This document shows, piece after piece, positions 1-9,667 of a stretch of 64,000 nucleotides of DNA. The position numbers and the translations under genes are program-made. Each line of letters begins with the position of its first letter. Position 1 is the first letter of the stretch. The notes below the pieces were generated by a model that worked only from the letters and a program-made list of their open reading frames with translations, was not told where the DNA came from and made no database searches. Source of the DNA: Bombus terrestris (lineage: Eukaryota; Arthropoda; Insecta; Hymenoptera; Apidae); the NCBI RefSeq assembly GCF_910591885.1, contig NC_063279.1, forward strand, positions 14,384,001-14,448,000, read 5' to 3'.

Positions 1-2904
1 TGTTTCCAGTGAGGCTCAAGGAAAAGTACACCTTCTTCATGAACGGGAAGACGAGTTTCCCCGACATAATAAGTGTGTCTAACAAGGTCAGCGAGACACA
101 CGCCGGAAGCGCGGTCTTGGACAAATACTCGGCCTCGGACCATCTGTACGTGCTCCACAGGTTTAAGGCGAGGAAGACTCGGACCGTATCGAAGTTCTAC
201 AGGTACGTGACCAAGGACATGTCGCCGGAGGAGTTCCTGAGCAGATTCGACGACGCACTGAAGAAGGAGGACCTCAACGCGGCTACCGGAGCGGATGGGG
301 CCAAGTTCTTGCAAAAGAGCATCGAAGGTACGTGCGAAGGGATGCTAAGGAAGGCGAACTGTGCGGCGAGCCGCAAGTACGCGAACTACTGGTGGAACCC
401 GATGATCGCGGAACTTAGAGCGCAGACGCACAAAGCGCTCAGGAAGGTGACGAGAGAAAGGAAGAAAAATGCCGGCAACACCGAGCCCCTCGTCAACGCC
501 TACAAGGAGATCCGAAGGCAATTAAAAAAGGAGATCGCCCGCAGCAAAAAAACTGCTTGGGTAGGATACTGCAAGATACTGGAGAGCGACCCATGGGGCA
601 AACCCTATCGCACGGTCATGAAGAGATGTAAAAGCAAGGGACCAACCAACGACATGCCGATCGACATGGTGAAGGCAGTCCTACAGAGGCTATTCACCAT
701 GGGACACGGACCCTCCCATTACGAAGGCCGCGAAGAGGCAGAGACCGAAGAAGAAGGAGACATCAGCCTTAGCGTCGCCATCGGTGAAGACGATGTCGTC
801 GATGCCGCCGGAAGAATGAACACCAAGAAGGCTGCAGGAGTCGATGGCGTGCCGGGCGAGATCGCGAAGCTGATAGCGAGTCGCAGGAGCGAGCTCGTGA
901 CAAGGGCGTTCAACAGCATCACCAAATCAGGAAGGATCCCAGACTGCTGGAAGACGGCCAGAGTAATACTGCTAAGGAAACCGGGAAAGGATCCCAGTCT
1001 CCCTAACGCGTACCGGCCGATAAGCATACTCCCAACCATGAGCAAGATCTGGGAAAAATGCTTTAAGAAGATCATCGAGAGATGCATCGGAATGGACCCG
1101 TTCCATCGGAGGCAATATGGCTTCAGAAAGAAGAGGAGTACGGTAGATGCCATCACGCAGGTGATGAAGTTTGCCAACATCTGCAAACAGAAGAAGGTAA
1201 TATGCGTGATGATCGCCCTGGACATTAGCAATGCCTTCAATTCGCTCAGCTGCATATACGAGGAATTTGACAGGAGGAAGCTGCCATGGAAGGTCAAAAG
1301 GCTAATCGGCAGTTACCTATCTGGAAGGAAGATCATCGTGAGCAACCAGCACGACACGGTGGAGCACGAGGTGGCGGCGAGAGTTCCGCAGGGATCCATC
1401 CTCGGACCATTCCTGTGGAACTTGTTATACGACCGGTTGCTCGAGAGACTCGACAACATGCCAACGGTCAGAGCAACCGCCTTTCGCAGACGACCTGGCC
1501 ATCACGTGTTCCGTCGGGAGGAACGAAGAGGCCTCCGCCAAGGTCAACACGATGCTAAGGATCGCCAACGATTGGTGCACGAGTGTCGGGCTCACACTGG
1601 CGAGAGAAAAGACGGAAGTCATGCTCATCACAAGGTTGCGAGTGCCGAGAGTGGTGAAACTCAGGTTGGGCTCTTCGGACATCGAAACGGTCGATCGCAT
1701 CAAGTATCTCGGAGTCATCATCGACACCAGTCGGAGGTTCGGTGCGCATATCGAGATGGTGTGTAATAGAGCCGACAAGTTAATAGCAGCCCTCAGGGGA
1801 ATAGTACCCAACATCAACGAACCGCCCAGCTTGGCTCGTAGGCTCTACTACAATGTGTGGGACTCCATCGTAACTTACGGAGCACCGGTGTGGGCTAGAG
1901 CAGCGAATACCGATAAGAACAGGAAAAAGCTGAAACGAGCACAACGAACGGCCCTGTGCATAACAACGACGGCATACCGTACCGTCTCCCACGCGGCACT
2001 TTGCGTGTTGACCGGGAATCTCCCGATTTACATAAAGATAAAGATGCTCGGAGAGACCTACGAGAGGAACAAGGTCCATGAGTCCAGGATTGGCGCGGAT
2101 GACGGCTGCAAGCTGAAGGAGGAACTGGAGGCGATTCGCAAGAAGGCCCAAGAGGAGTGGCAGAAGGAATGGAACAGCTACAAAAAGGAGAATGTCACAA
2201 AGAAATTAATACCGAGTGCGCTGCTATTTACCAAAAAGAAGATGGACATCGATCACCACACCATGCAGCTTCTAACCGGGCATGGGAGCTTCGGTGTCTA
2301 TAGGAAGAAGATTGGCAAGGACAGCGACAGCAACTGTCTCGACTGTGGAGACCCTAACGACGATGCAGAGCACGCCCTCTTCGCGTGCCCGAAGTGAAAG
2401 GACAGAAGGATCGAGCTGGAGAACGCTCTTGGCGAGAAGATAGGCGTGGACAATCTGATCGCCACGGTGACCGCCAAGAACGAGAGCTGGAATAAATCCA
2501 GGCAATTCTGCAAGACCGTCATGTGTCACAGGAGGGTGACAGCGAGGGCCTGGGAAGAGGCAAGGAGGAGAACGAGTGAAACAACAACTACGCGGAGCAA
2601 TGAAGGCAAGAATACAAAAGAACGAAAAACCGCAGAAGGAGATCAGCCCAGTATCCTGAACTGGCTGAGAAGATGACATGAGCAGTAACTGCCCGAAGAG
2701 GTAGATACAACGGGGCGCGAAAGGACAACCCTGATGACTGCCGACAGGTTTTACCGGGGTTGTCTGCCCTCAAAGCGGAGGAAGAAGGAGGAGGGGTTTT
2801 TAGTGGGTATGGCAACGACATCCGACCGACTCCCACATAACCCAGTGACGCGGGTTACGGGGCATGCGTAATAGCATTTTCCCCTCCTCACGCAAAAAAA
2901 AAAA
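1..2904 (+). pseudogene. R1-clade non-LTR retrotransposon, 3' portion (copy A), broken ORF2
   Basis: The window opens near the end of an apurinic-like endonuclease domain (SASDHLYVLHRF, the SDH motif that closes this domain) and runs through a reverse transcriptase: KAAGVDGVPGEI, YRPISILP, ALDISNAFNS and VPQGSILGP are the usual RT blocks. A single extra T in the run at 1482-1484 shifts the frame just before the catalytic block, which reads AFADDLAI in the neighbouring frame. The second frame continues to a C-terminal CCHC-type motif (CLDCGDPNDDAEHALFAC) typical of R1-clade elements. A TGA at 2395-2397 interrupts that frame, which then stays open to 2676. An A tract at 2894-2904 is probably the 3' tail. 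With two breaks the copy cannot make intact ORF2. The R1 clade is well supported; the exact family is not known. Confidence 0.88.
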
Positions 2905-3575
2905 GAGTGATGTAGCCATCGCAAAGTTCATGGGCATCACCACCAGCACGTCATACTAAAGAGAGGAACAGAGTCCTACGACCGTACACGGAACGCCCTG
3001 CACCGTACCGAGAGGTATCCATGACCATATCGAAGACATCGCACAACATCTGCAAGGATAGGACAACAATCGGCTGACGCTTTACCACGTTAAGATCTAT
3101 AATGTTATCTCTGGTAAGGGGGTATTGTAGCGGCACTCGACAACAAATACCGCTACTCGACACTAACTAAGCAACCAACTCTAGGTTTCGAACGTTCGGG
3201 ACCCGGGTTCGATTCCCGGCGCCCGTGATCCTATTTTTCTTCCACGCATCAAAATGGAAGAATAATTAGCATTATCCCAGCAGCGACATCTACAGCCGGC
3301 AATTACTACTATCACGGACAACATATACCACCTCTACAATACTAATTAAGAATAATATTAAAATAACCATTGATGTTGATGATGACCTCTATAATTCCAC
3401 CTTAATCATTTCAGAAACTTTAAAAATTACTAATTGCTTCAAATGATAAGCTTCTACCTTACGTATATGCTGTATAAATTTAGACGAGTATAATAGTGTA
3501 TATATGAACATTACGAATATGGAACATGTAAGTGATATTACAAAAAGACAAGATATTACAAAAAAAATATAAATA
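2905..3575. other. Intergenic stretch downstream of the R1-like tail (copy A)
   Basis: There is no coding frame of note. It begins with moderately GC-rich DNA that could be further retroelement 3' sequence or a separate short interspersed element, contains one tRNA-like T-arm near 3203-3219, then becomes AT-rich DNA leading to the RpS6 3' end. I recognise nothing else in it. Confidence 0.5.
3203..3219 (+). repeat. tRNA-like T-arm / B-box module (copy A)
   Basis: CCGGG-TTCGATT-CCCGG forms a perfect 5-bp stem with a 7-nt loop and contains the Pol III B-box GGTTCGATTCC at 3206-3216. A run of five T follows about 15 bp later. No matching acceptor strand or A-box is visible upstream at tRNA spacing, so this is not a complete tRNA gene. 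It could be a remnant of a tRNA-derived SINE. Confidence 0.45.
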
Positions 3576-3581
3576 TTTATT
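3576..3581 (-). promoter_or_regulatory. Candidate polyadenylation signal of RpS6 copy A
   Basis: AATAAA on the minus strand about 100 bp downstream of the RpS6 stop codon, in AT-rich DNA. It is a standard hexamer at a plausible distance. Other AT-rich variants lie nearby, so the site actually used is not certain. Confidence 0.45.
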
Positions 3582-3679
3582 AGGCTTATATACAGCTAAT
3601 ATTTAATAGGTTTATATACAACATATTTGTACACAATTTGTTAGTTTCATATTGTATTGGACGGTATCATTGTAGTCTT

Positions 3680-6600
3680 TTACTTTTGAATGGCGGGTGC
3701 AGACTGACTGCCCGATTTGGAATCTCGTATAGAAGCACTACGTCTTCGCTTTAGTTCTTCTTGATGTCTATTCTTAGCTTCCTTTTGCCGTTGTGCTAAC
3801 AGCTTCGCATATTCTGCTGCTTGTTGCTTGCGAGCCAAGCAACGCTTCGTCTTTAGAGCCAGTCTATGCCTCTTTCTCTATATAAACATATTTTTATTTT
3901 ACTATAAACTCCATACTTTTGGAAAATTTTAACTGAAACAAAACAACAATATAAATATAGATACATATATGTACAAACCTGGAGTGTAAGTGGGGTAATA
4001 AGACGTTGAATTTTAGGGGCTTTCGACCGCTGTGGTTTGCCCTCTTTTTGAATTGGTCGTTTCACAACGAATCGACGGACATCATCTTCCTTCGATAAGT
4101 TAAATAGTTTGCGAATTTTGCTCGCTCTCTTGGGTCCTAAACGGCGTGGGACTTCCTTGTCAGTTAAATCCGGGATATCCTGTAAGAATTTAATCAACTT
4201 ATACATTAAATGCTTCTTAGCATTAAAAATGTTCTTTAACACGTTCACGTGGGCGTTGCTATTTGTATTTCTCGCCGTGGGGCAGCACTCGTATGGATTA
4301 TTATTTGAAGGCCACATGCAATTCATAGATAGCTGTTATACGAGTGTGCCCTTGGTTGAAGAAAAAAACTTTGGCAGAAAAAAACATTTATTTGTGGTAC
4401 TGTAAAAATAAACAAAAAATGTTTACCGCCACAAACGATACAAAAACAAAAACGGGGCCACATTGTGAGTTTTGAAAATCGTAGCAGAGTTAAATTTTTT
4501 AAATGGATTGACAAAAGACCAGTTTATATGTTTACTACTTCCAAGAATCACATGTGTACAATTATTCAAGGAAAAAATGATGAAGTAAAGTCTGATATTT
4601 TTTTATAACGATGCAAAAAGGGGTGATGACTTATCCTATCAAATGACATCGTACTGTAGTTATTTACGGAAAACCGTTAAATGGTACAAAAAAATTATTA
4701 TACAATTAATATGAGGGACTTGCCTCATAATTCCGTGGTACATATATCAAAGATAATGTAATAAAGATATTAATATTTTGCAATTTAGAGAAAAAATTAT
4801 TGTTCATCTTTGACCAATAATCACCACATTGCAGAAATGGCTATTGAAAAGCAAATACCTTCACAAAATGTTCACATTTTCTCCATTCACATAAAGGATC
4901 TGTAAGAAAGTCAAGAAAAAGAAGTAAGGAACGTTATAAATGCTTATATAAAAAAAATTAGAGATTATGCCATGAAAAAAAACTAAAAAAATTACGATAT
5001 ACTGCAATCATTGTGAGAGCCAGCCAGCACTTTGTTTCAAGTGCGTTTAAAAATTGCAAATAGAAATAAATAAACAATTAAGGTAAGGTAATTATAATAT
5101 TGAATTGCTGTGTTTACTATCGAATTTTTGTTTTGTATGTTTATAATATTGAGATGAAATAAAATAAATCCTACTTCTTTTTCATTTAATAGACGTCAAA
5201 TTTCCATTTAAATTTTCAAATATTTCAAATGGCGATTTTTTCTAGTTACTAAACGAACTACATTTTTGATGGTACGCACCATCTGATAGAACATTCAAGT
5301 GTGAGTCAAGTGTACGCTGCCTGATGCGAGACTCAAGCGCGAGCCACCGGTGATACGCGCCGGCGTGAACGTGTTAATAACTTAACTCACTGATCATTAC
5401 ATCCACAGATATGTTGACTTTTAGTGTATCGCTTGTACACTGAGAAAAAGTGTAAATTACATAACACAGTCTCCCAAATCAAAACACTATAGTTAATCTT
5501 CCATGTTTACGATAGTATCATAAGATAATAAGACAATTCTAAGATACACCCTGAAACATGGATAATAGATAGAAAGTACAGTCAAATTAATACCTTTTCT
5601 CCTTTTTTGACAATGACGAGAGCGAGTACTGAAAGGTTGGAATCGACTATGCATCCATGGACAGATTTACGTTTACGCTCACCATCACGTCTAGGTCTGT
5701 AGCATGAATGTCCTTTTGAGAGCAATAAACGTACGCGCCCTAGTTACAGGAATTTTTAAAAAATTAAAATCAAACGAAATTAGAATAAAAAATGCTTGTG
5801 TTACCATTAGTCAGAACGCCCTGTTTCATAGGAAATCCTTGTTTATCATTGCCGCCGGAGATACGAACGACATATCCCTTCCATTCGTTACCGAGAGCAT
5901 CAGCCTCTACTTCTGCGCCCATACGCTTTTCATAAAAAATTCTCAGCTTATGTTCATCGGAGATTTCAAACAGTTTTTGACATCCTGTTGCAGGATACGA
6001 TACGTTCAACTAAAAAACACAAATATTATACAGCATATGCAAAGATTTATCAGCTTTTGCCAGTTTATTTAATGTACGTAATCAAACAAAAATGTTATAT
6101 ATACATAGCCATATAAAGCTTTATTAAAAAGTTAAAACAAAAATTCAAAATACAAGGGGACTAGTAAGAAACTCGTTATCACTATGCTATAAAATAACAG
6201 TAGATACAGCACCTTGTAATAAGGCTTCAATTGATTTATACTTATGAAGCATTTTTTGCTTGATAATAGCCATAAAATATATTCACAAAGGTCGGCTGTT
6301 TATACTTGTAGAGTGAAATATAGGTTAAACGTCTAAGACATTTTAATGAGGTTATGCTTACTTTCGTAGTATAATAATGAAAATTGTAAATCTTAATGCT
6401 CTATATGAAGAAAATTTAGCCTCTTGCCTTATGATTTAAGTTCCAATAGTGTGTGCCATAAACAACAAGATCAGTCACATGTCAAACCAATTTATGATTT
6501 GGCTGAGTGTTCGTGTCTTTTTGTAAATGCATGTGTACAGGCACAATTAATTTTACTTTGCAGGATGTTTGATAAATAAATACTACCAACTGATCATTGA

Positions 6601-8801
6601 ACAAGTAAGATTTATTATCTTGAAGTCAATAATAAATCTAATAAATCAATAACATTTTTATTACAATTTCTAAAAAAACATATTTTAAATTATGAACGTC
6701 TTGAAAAAATTTACAAAAATTTAATAATCTTCAATCGTGTGATATCTTTCAAAGCGTATTGGTACATGTAATGCAACTTTACATCTTTTGCACTCTCACG
6801 TTGTTTCACTACGTTTTTTATGTTTTGTGCATGCTTTACAAGCTCTTGGTGGCTTTGATTTCGATGGTGTTGGATCTATATGCTTGGGAAAATGACCCCA
6901 ATGTTTTCCATGCAGTCTCTTTGGTAAATCTCCATTCGATAATCGTCCTTTTCGTATATATTCTGGTAATGGTACATTTTTTTAGTAATGATTGGGCTAT
7001 TTCAATTCTATATTCAGCATAAGTCTGTTTTTTGTGAGTATTTATTTTGTTGAATAAAATGTACGAGTTAAACAGAGCAATATCAAAGCGGTAAAAGAAA
7101 ACTTTTCGGTATCCTTTCATACATTTCCTCATCACAGGGAAGCATGCTAGCATTCGGTCTTGCCGGTCAATTCCTATCATTCTGCTATTTTGTGTTTTGA
7201 AGAAAGAATATAAATGTCTCGTATATCCTTCCATTTTAATGCCATTATTCCATTGCAGCTTCTCATTATATATTCACCCTTTTTTAATTTTACTTTATAA
7301 AAATCTTTTGGCATATTATTTCTGTTCCAGTGCACTGTTCCAACAACATTAGTTTTATTGTTAATTAAAGTTTTAAACAGTTTTGGAGAACAATTGTTTA
7401 AATATAAAGTATGTCCTTTATGTAATATTGACTGTGATAGCTCTTTGACAACACTTTCAAATGCACTGTTACCAGAATTTATTTTATCACTACCAGTGTA
7501 TATTTTAAGGTCATAGCAATAACCTGATTTTGACTCACATAATTTATAAAATTTTATACCAAATCTTACCCCTTCTGATGGATTAAATTGTTTATAGGAT
7601 AAGCGTCCCTTATATTTCATCAATGATTCATTGATAGTAATGTTCTCTTGCATTGTATATACTTCTTTAAATCTTTGATTCAAAAAGTTTATCACAGGTT
7701 TTATTTTACATAATTTATCTGTATTGTTAGCCAAATTGTTATCTGCAAAATGCAAACATTTAGTTATTTGCAGAAATCTTTTGAACGGCATTGTTTTTCA
7801 GAAAATTGGAGTTTTTATAACTGCTTTCTTAGACCAATTCATTTGAATTGTTGGTTTTTTAACTTCAGCCATTATTATACATAGTGCAAAATATATTTTG
7901 ATTTCACCACAGTCTATAGGAAACCAAGTTTTATCTATTTTTAGTCTTTTATTTTCATTGTTCATTATTTGGTTTGCGTATCGATTCGTCTCCATGACAA
8001 TATTTTCCCAAAATATATTATCAAATATTATATTAAAAAAGTCTAATTCTTTTTTGTTTTCACCTAACTGACTCAAAATTGCCACTTTTATGCCAGGAAT
8101 TTCTGTATAATTCCAGATTTTTGGATCATTAGTTTCTTCTTTCCAAATCCATAGCTCTGATTGTTGATGATTACTGTGGTCTTCATCGTCGGTATCATCT
8201 TCAATAATCAGTCGCTTACAACGTTTTCGTACAGGAAGTGAAATATCACTACTGTCACTATCATTATTTAAAATATCTATCAAATCACTTTTTGCAATGT
8301 TAGCTGAATTTACAATGTTCCCAACAACGCTTAATATTCTTTTTGAAGTCATTTTTGAGAATAAATTTCTAATATTTTTCAAGAAAATATATTTGCATAT
8401 CCGAATGCGGCCAAGAAAATTAGTAAGTATTTGTCGCGTGTAGCCCCAAGAACGTACCACGTCTTTCACACGTATTATTTACTTTTGGTCCGAATGACTT
8501 ACCATGTCTCTCACACGTGTTATTTATATTTGGCCCGATCGACGTACCATATCTCTCGCACGATATTGTAGGATAAGGGGTTAAGTATTCTACATTTGGA
8601 TATGACTTGCTTCATGCTACTTATGCCGAAGATAAATGAAATAAGTCTTATTTTAACATTGGTTAGGTATACAGATAAACGAATGTTTCATAAATTATAT
8701 ATATCTAAAATTACTTATAGCATTTCAATATATAAATTTTTATAGTAACTGTTTGTAATATTTGTTAGATTTTGAAATTATTATTGGATACGTACCTTCA
8801 T
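3680..8801 (-). CDS. RpS6: 40S ribosomal protein S6, copy A (five exons)
   Basis: Structural protein of the small ribosomal subunit and a target of S6 kinase. Coding exons on the minus strand: 8801-8796 (MK), 6009-5805, 5739-5594, 4179-3979 and 3877-3680. Introns begin GT and end AG, phases agree across every join, and the total is 251 codons, close to the usual length of about 250. Recognisable stretches are LNVSYPATGCQKLFE, RIFYEKRMGAEVEADALG, GHSCYRPRRDGERKRKSV, EVPRRLGPKRASKIRKLFN and KAPKIQRLITP. The C-terminus carries the basic serine-rich tail RRRSASIRDSKSG that S6 kinases phosphorylate. The first exon holds only ATG-AAG before GTACGT, a layout also found in other animal RPS6 genes. 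Intron 1 holds a decayed piggyBac-type transposase and intron 3 a deleted piggyBac element; 6010-6720 of intron 1 shows nothing else. I see no lesion. The gene lies head to head with importin-11. Confidence 0.93.
4240..5373 (+). mobile_element. Internally deleted piggyBac element in RpS6 intron 3 (copy A)
   Basis: The element is bounded by TTAA at 4236-4239 and 5374-5377, the target duplication of the piggyBac superfamily. Its ends are inverted: both start CACGTTCACG and continue with partly matching GGCG. Inside, on the plus strand, are pieces of the C-terminal half of a piggyBac transposase: HMQFIDSCYTSVPLVEE (second catalytic Asp region, Asp kept), a stretch like LCGTVKINKKCLP in another frame, WIDKRPVYMFTTSKN, and GDDLSYQMTSYCSYLRKTVKWYK (here cut short as GDDLSYQMTSY) matching the third catalytic region with the usual DQM changed to YQM. 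The N-terminal half is gone and frames are broken, so it is non-autonomous. It is transcribed against RpS6 and is removed with the intron. Confidence 0.8.
6721..8580 (-). pseudogene. Decayed piggyBac-type transposase in RpS6 intron 1 (copy A)
   Basis: Three consecutive minus-strand frames make one piggyBac-like transposase: 8469-7798 (acidic N-terminus, then FFNIIFDNIFWENIV), 7791-7177 (PFKRFLQITKCLHFADN, ESLMKYKGRLSYKQFNP, GIKFYKLCESKSGYCYD) and the segment below about 7234 (GIDRQDRMLACFPVMRKC and a Cys-rich tail CKACTKHKKR). Frame breaks lie near 7795 and 7180-7230; this copy has one more T than copy B in the run near 6977-6983, which breaks the tail again. Two catalytic Asp positions read Asn: INESLMKYKGR and LYLNNCSPK. 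The 5' end of the element is sharp: minus-strand CCCCTTATCC next to TTAA at 8581-8584. I could not find the matching terminus below 6721. It is a fossil and cannot be active as it stands. Confidence 0.82.
8452..8572. repeat. 45-bp subterminal tandem repeats of the intron 1 piggyBac element (copy A)
   Basis: Three units start at 8452, 8497 and 8542, each beginning AC(G/T)TACCA and containing a CTCTC(A/G)CACG-like core; the first two are full length and the third is partial. They lie between the transposase start and the CCCC/TTAA terminus, where piggyBac-type elements carry transposase-binding repeats. The binding role is inferred from position only. Confidence 0.6.
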
Positions 8802-8843
8802 TGTGAGAAGTATCAAGCAATGCAGCGAGCTATAAACAGAAAG
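8802..8843 (-). promoter_or_regulatory. RpS6 copy A 5' leader with TOP-like start
   Basis: Reading the minus strand, CTTTCTG at 8843-8837 lies about 40 nt before the ATG. A C followed by pyrimidines at the transcript start is the terminal oligopyrimidine mark of ribosomal protein mRNAs. The start site is inferred from this motif only. Confidence 0.45.
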
Positions 8844-9667
8844 ACCGTATATCGCACAAGCGGACACTGAATGCGTAGTAGAGTGCGTGCACCGGATATC
8901 CGGTTTAAGTCCAATGAAATTTTAAAGCGAAAATAGCAATAAACAAACTCCTTATAAATCTGTAAACAAATCATATTGATACTTATGTTTTCATAGAAAT
9001 TATAGCTTAAATTTTTAGTAGTAAATTAATTCATCAACGAATTACATTTCTCTGACAAACAGATGTGAAGAAAATTAATAACATTTCTTTCAAATATTTC
9101 AAATCACTAATGTATATGTACATATTTTATTATATAGAAAATATATAAACGCAAGAAGAAACATTATTGTTTCTTTATCTTTAAAAGATAAGTAAATATT
9201 GAAACATATTCTATCAACAGTATTATTTATACTGTTGTCTATTAGAAAGAACTAGTTTTTAGTTCTGGGATAGCTCTTTGGAAATATTAGAATTTTTGCT
9301 TAAATACATGAGTAAATAACATTATCATAATAGGTTGATCATACCTTATACGATATATGAATAATGGATAAATAAATCTAGACTAGAATCGCGTTTTACG
9401 AGTAATAAGGTGGTTTACACTATAACAATAACTGTCATTTTGTAGAAAGAGACGAAAGCAGGAGGGGGGCAGCGTTCTGAAATGCCGACTTGCGGGCGTG
9501 TGTGACATTTTGATGTAGAGTGTCTTTGATGATTTTCGTCATGTATTGATTTAATACATAGATATTTCCGAAAAAAGTTAAGTTTAGTCGATCTTTTCAG
9601 AGGAAAACAAATAACAATGAGCTATTTGAATTTAATGTAAAACATTGAATATATTAATTTTTTGTAG
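8844..9667. promoter_or_regulatory. Divergent promoter interval between RpS6 and importin-11 (copy A)
   Basis: This 824-bp AT-rich stretch separates the RpS6 start (minus) from the importin-11 start codon (plus). A GC-richer patch at about 9448-9505 (GGAGGGGGGCAGCG and following) is the only compositional island and could mark the importin-11 transcription start. A TTTTTGTAG just before the importin-11 ATG looks like a splice acceptor, so an upstream untranslated exon is possible. No TATA box is convincing at either side. Confidence 0.4.

Noticed and set aside
719..2679. Several minus-strand frames over the R1-like element
   Set aside because: They are antisense shadows of the retroelement coding strand.
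3150..3230. Complete tRNA gene
   Set aside because: Only the T-arm fits. There is no complementary acceptor strand, A-box or anticodon arm at the right distance.
6010..6720. Second terminus of the intron 1 piggyBac-type element
   Set aside because: I looked for TTAA followed by CCCCTTATCC or similar and found none, so the end could not be placed.
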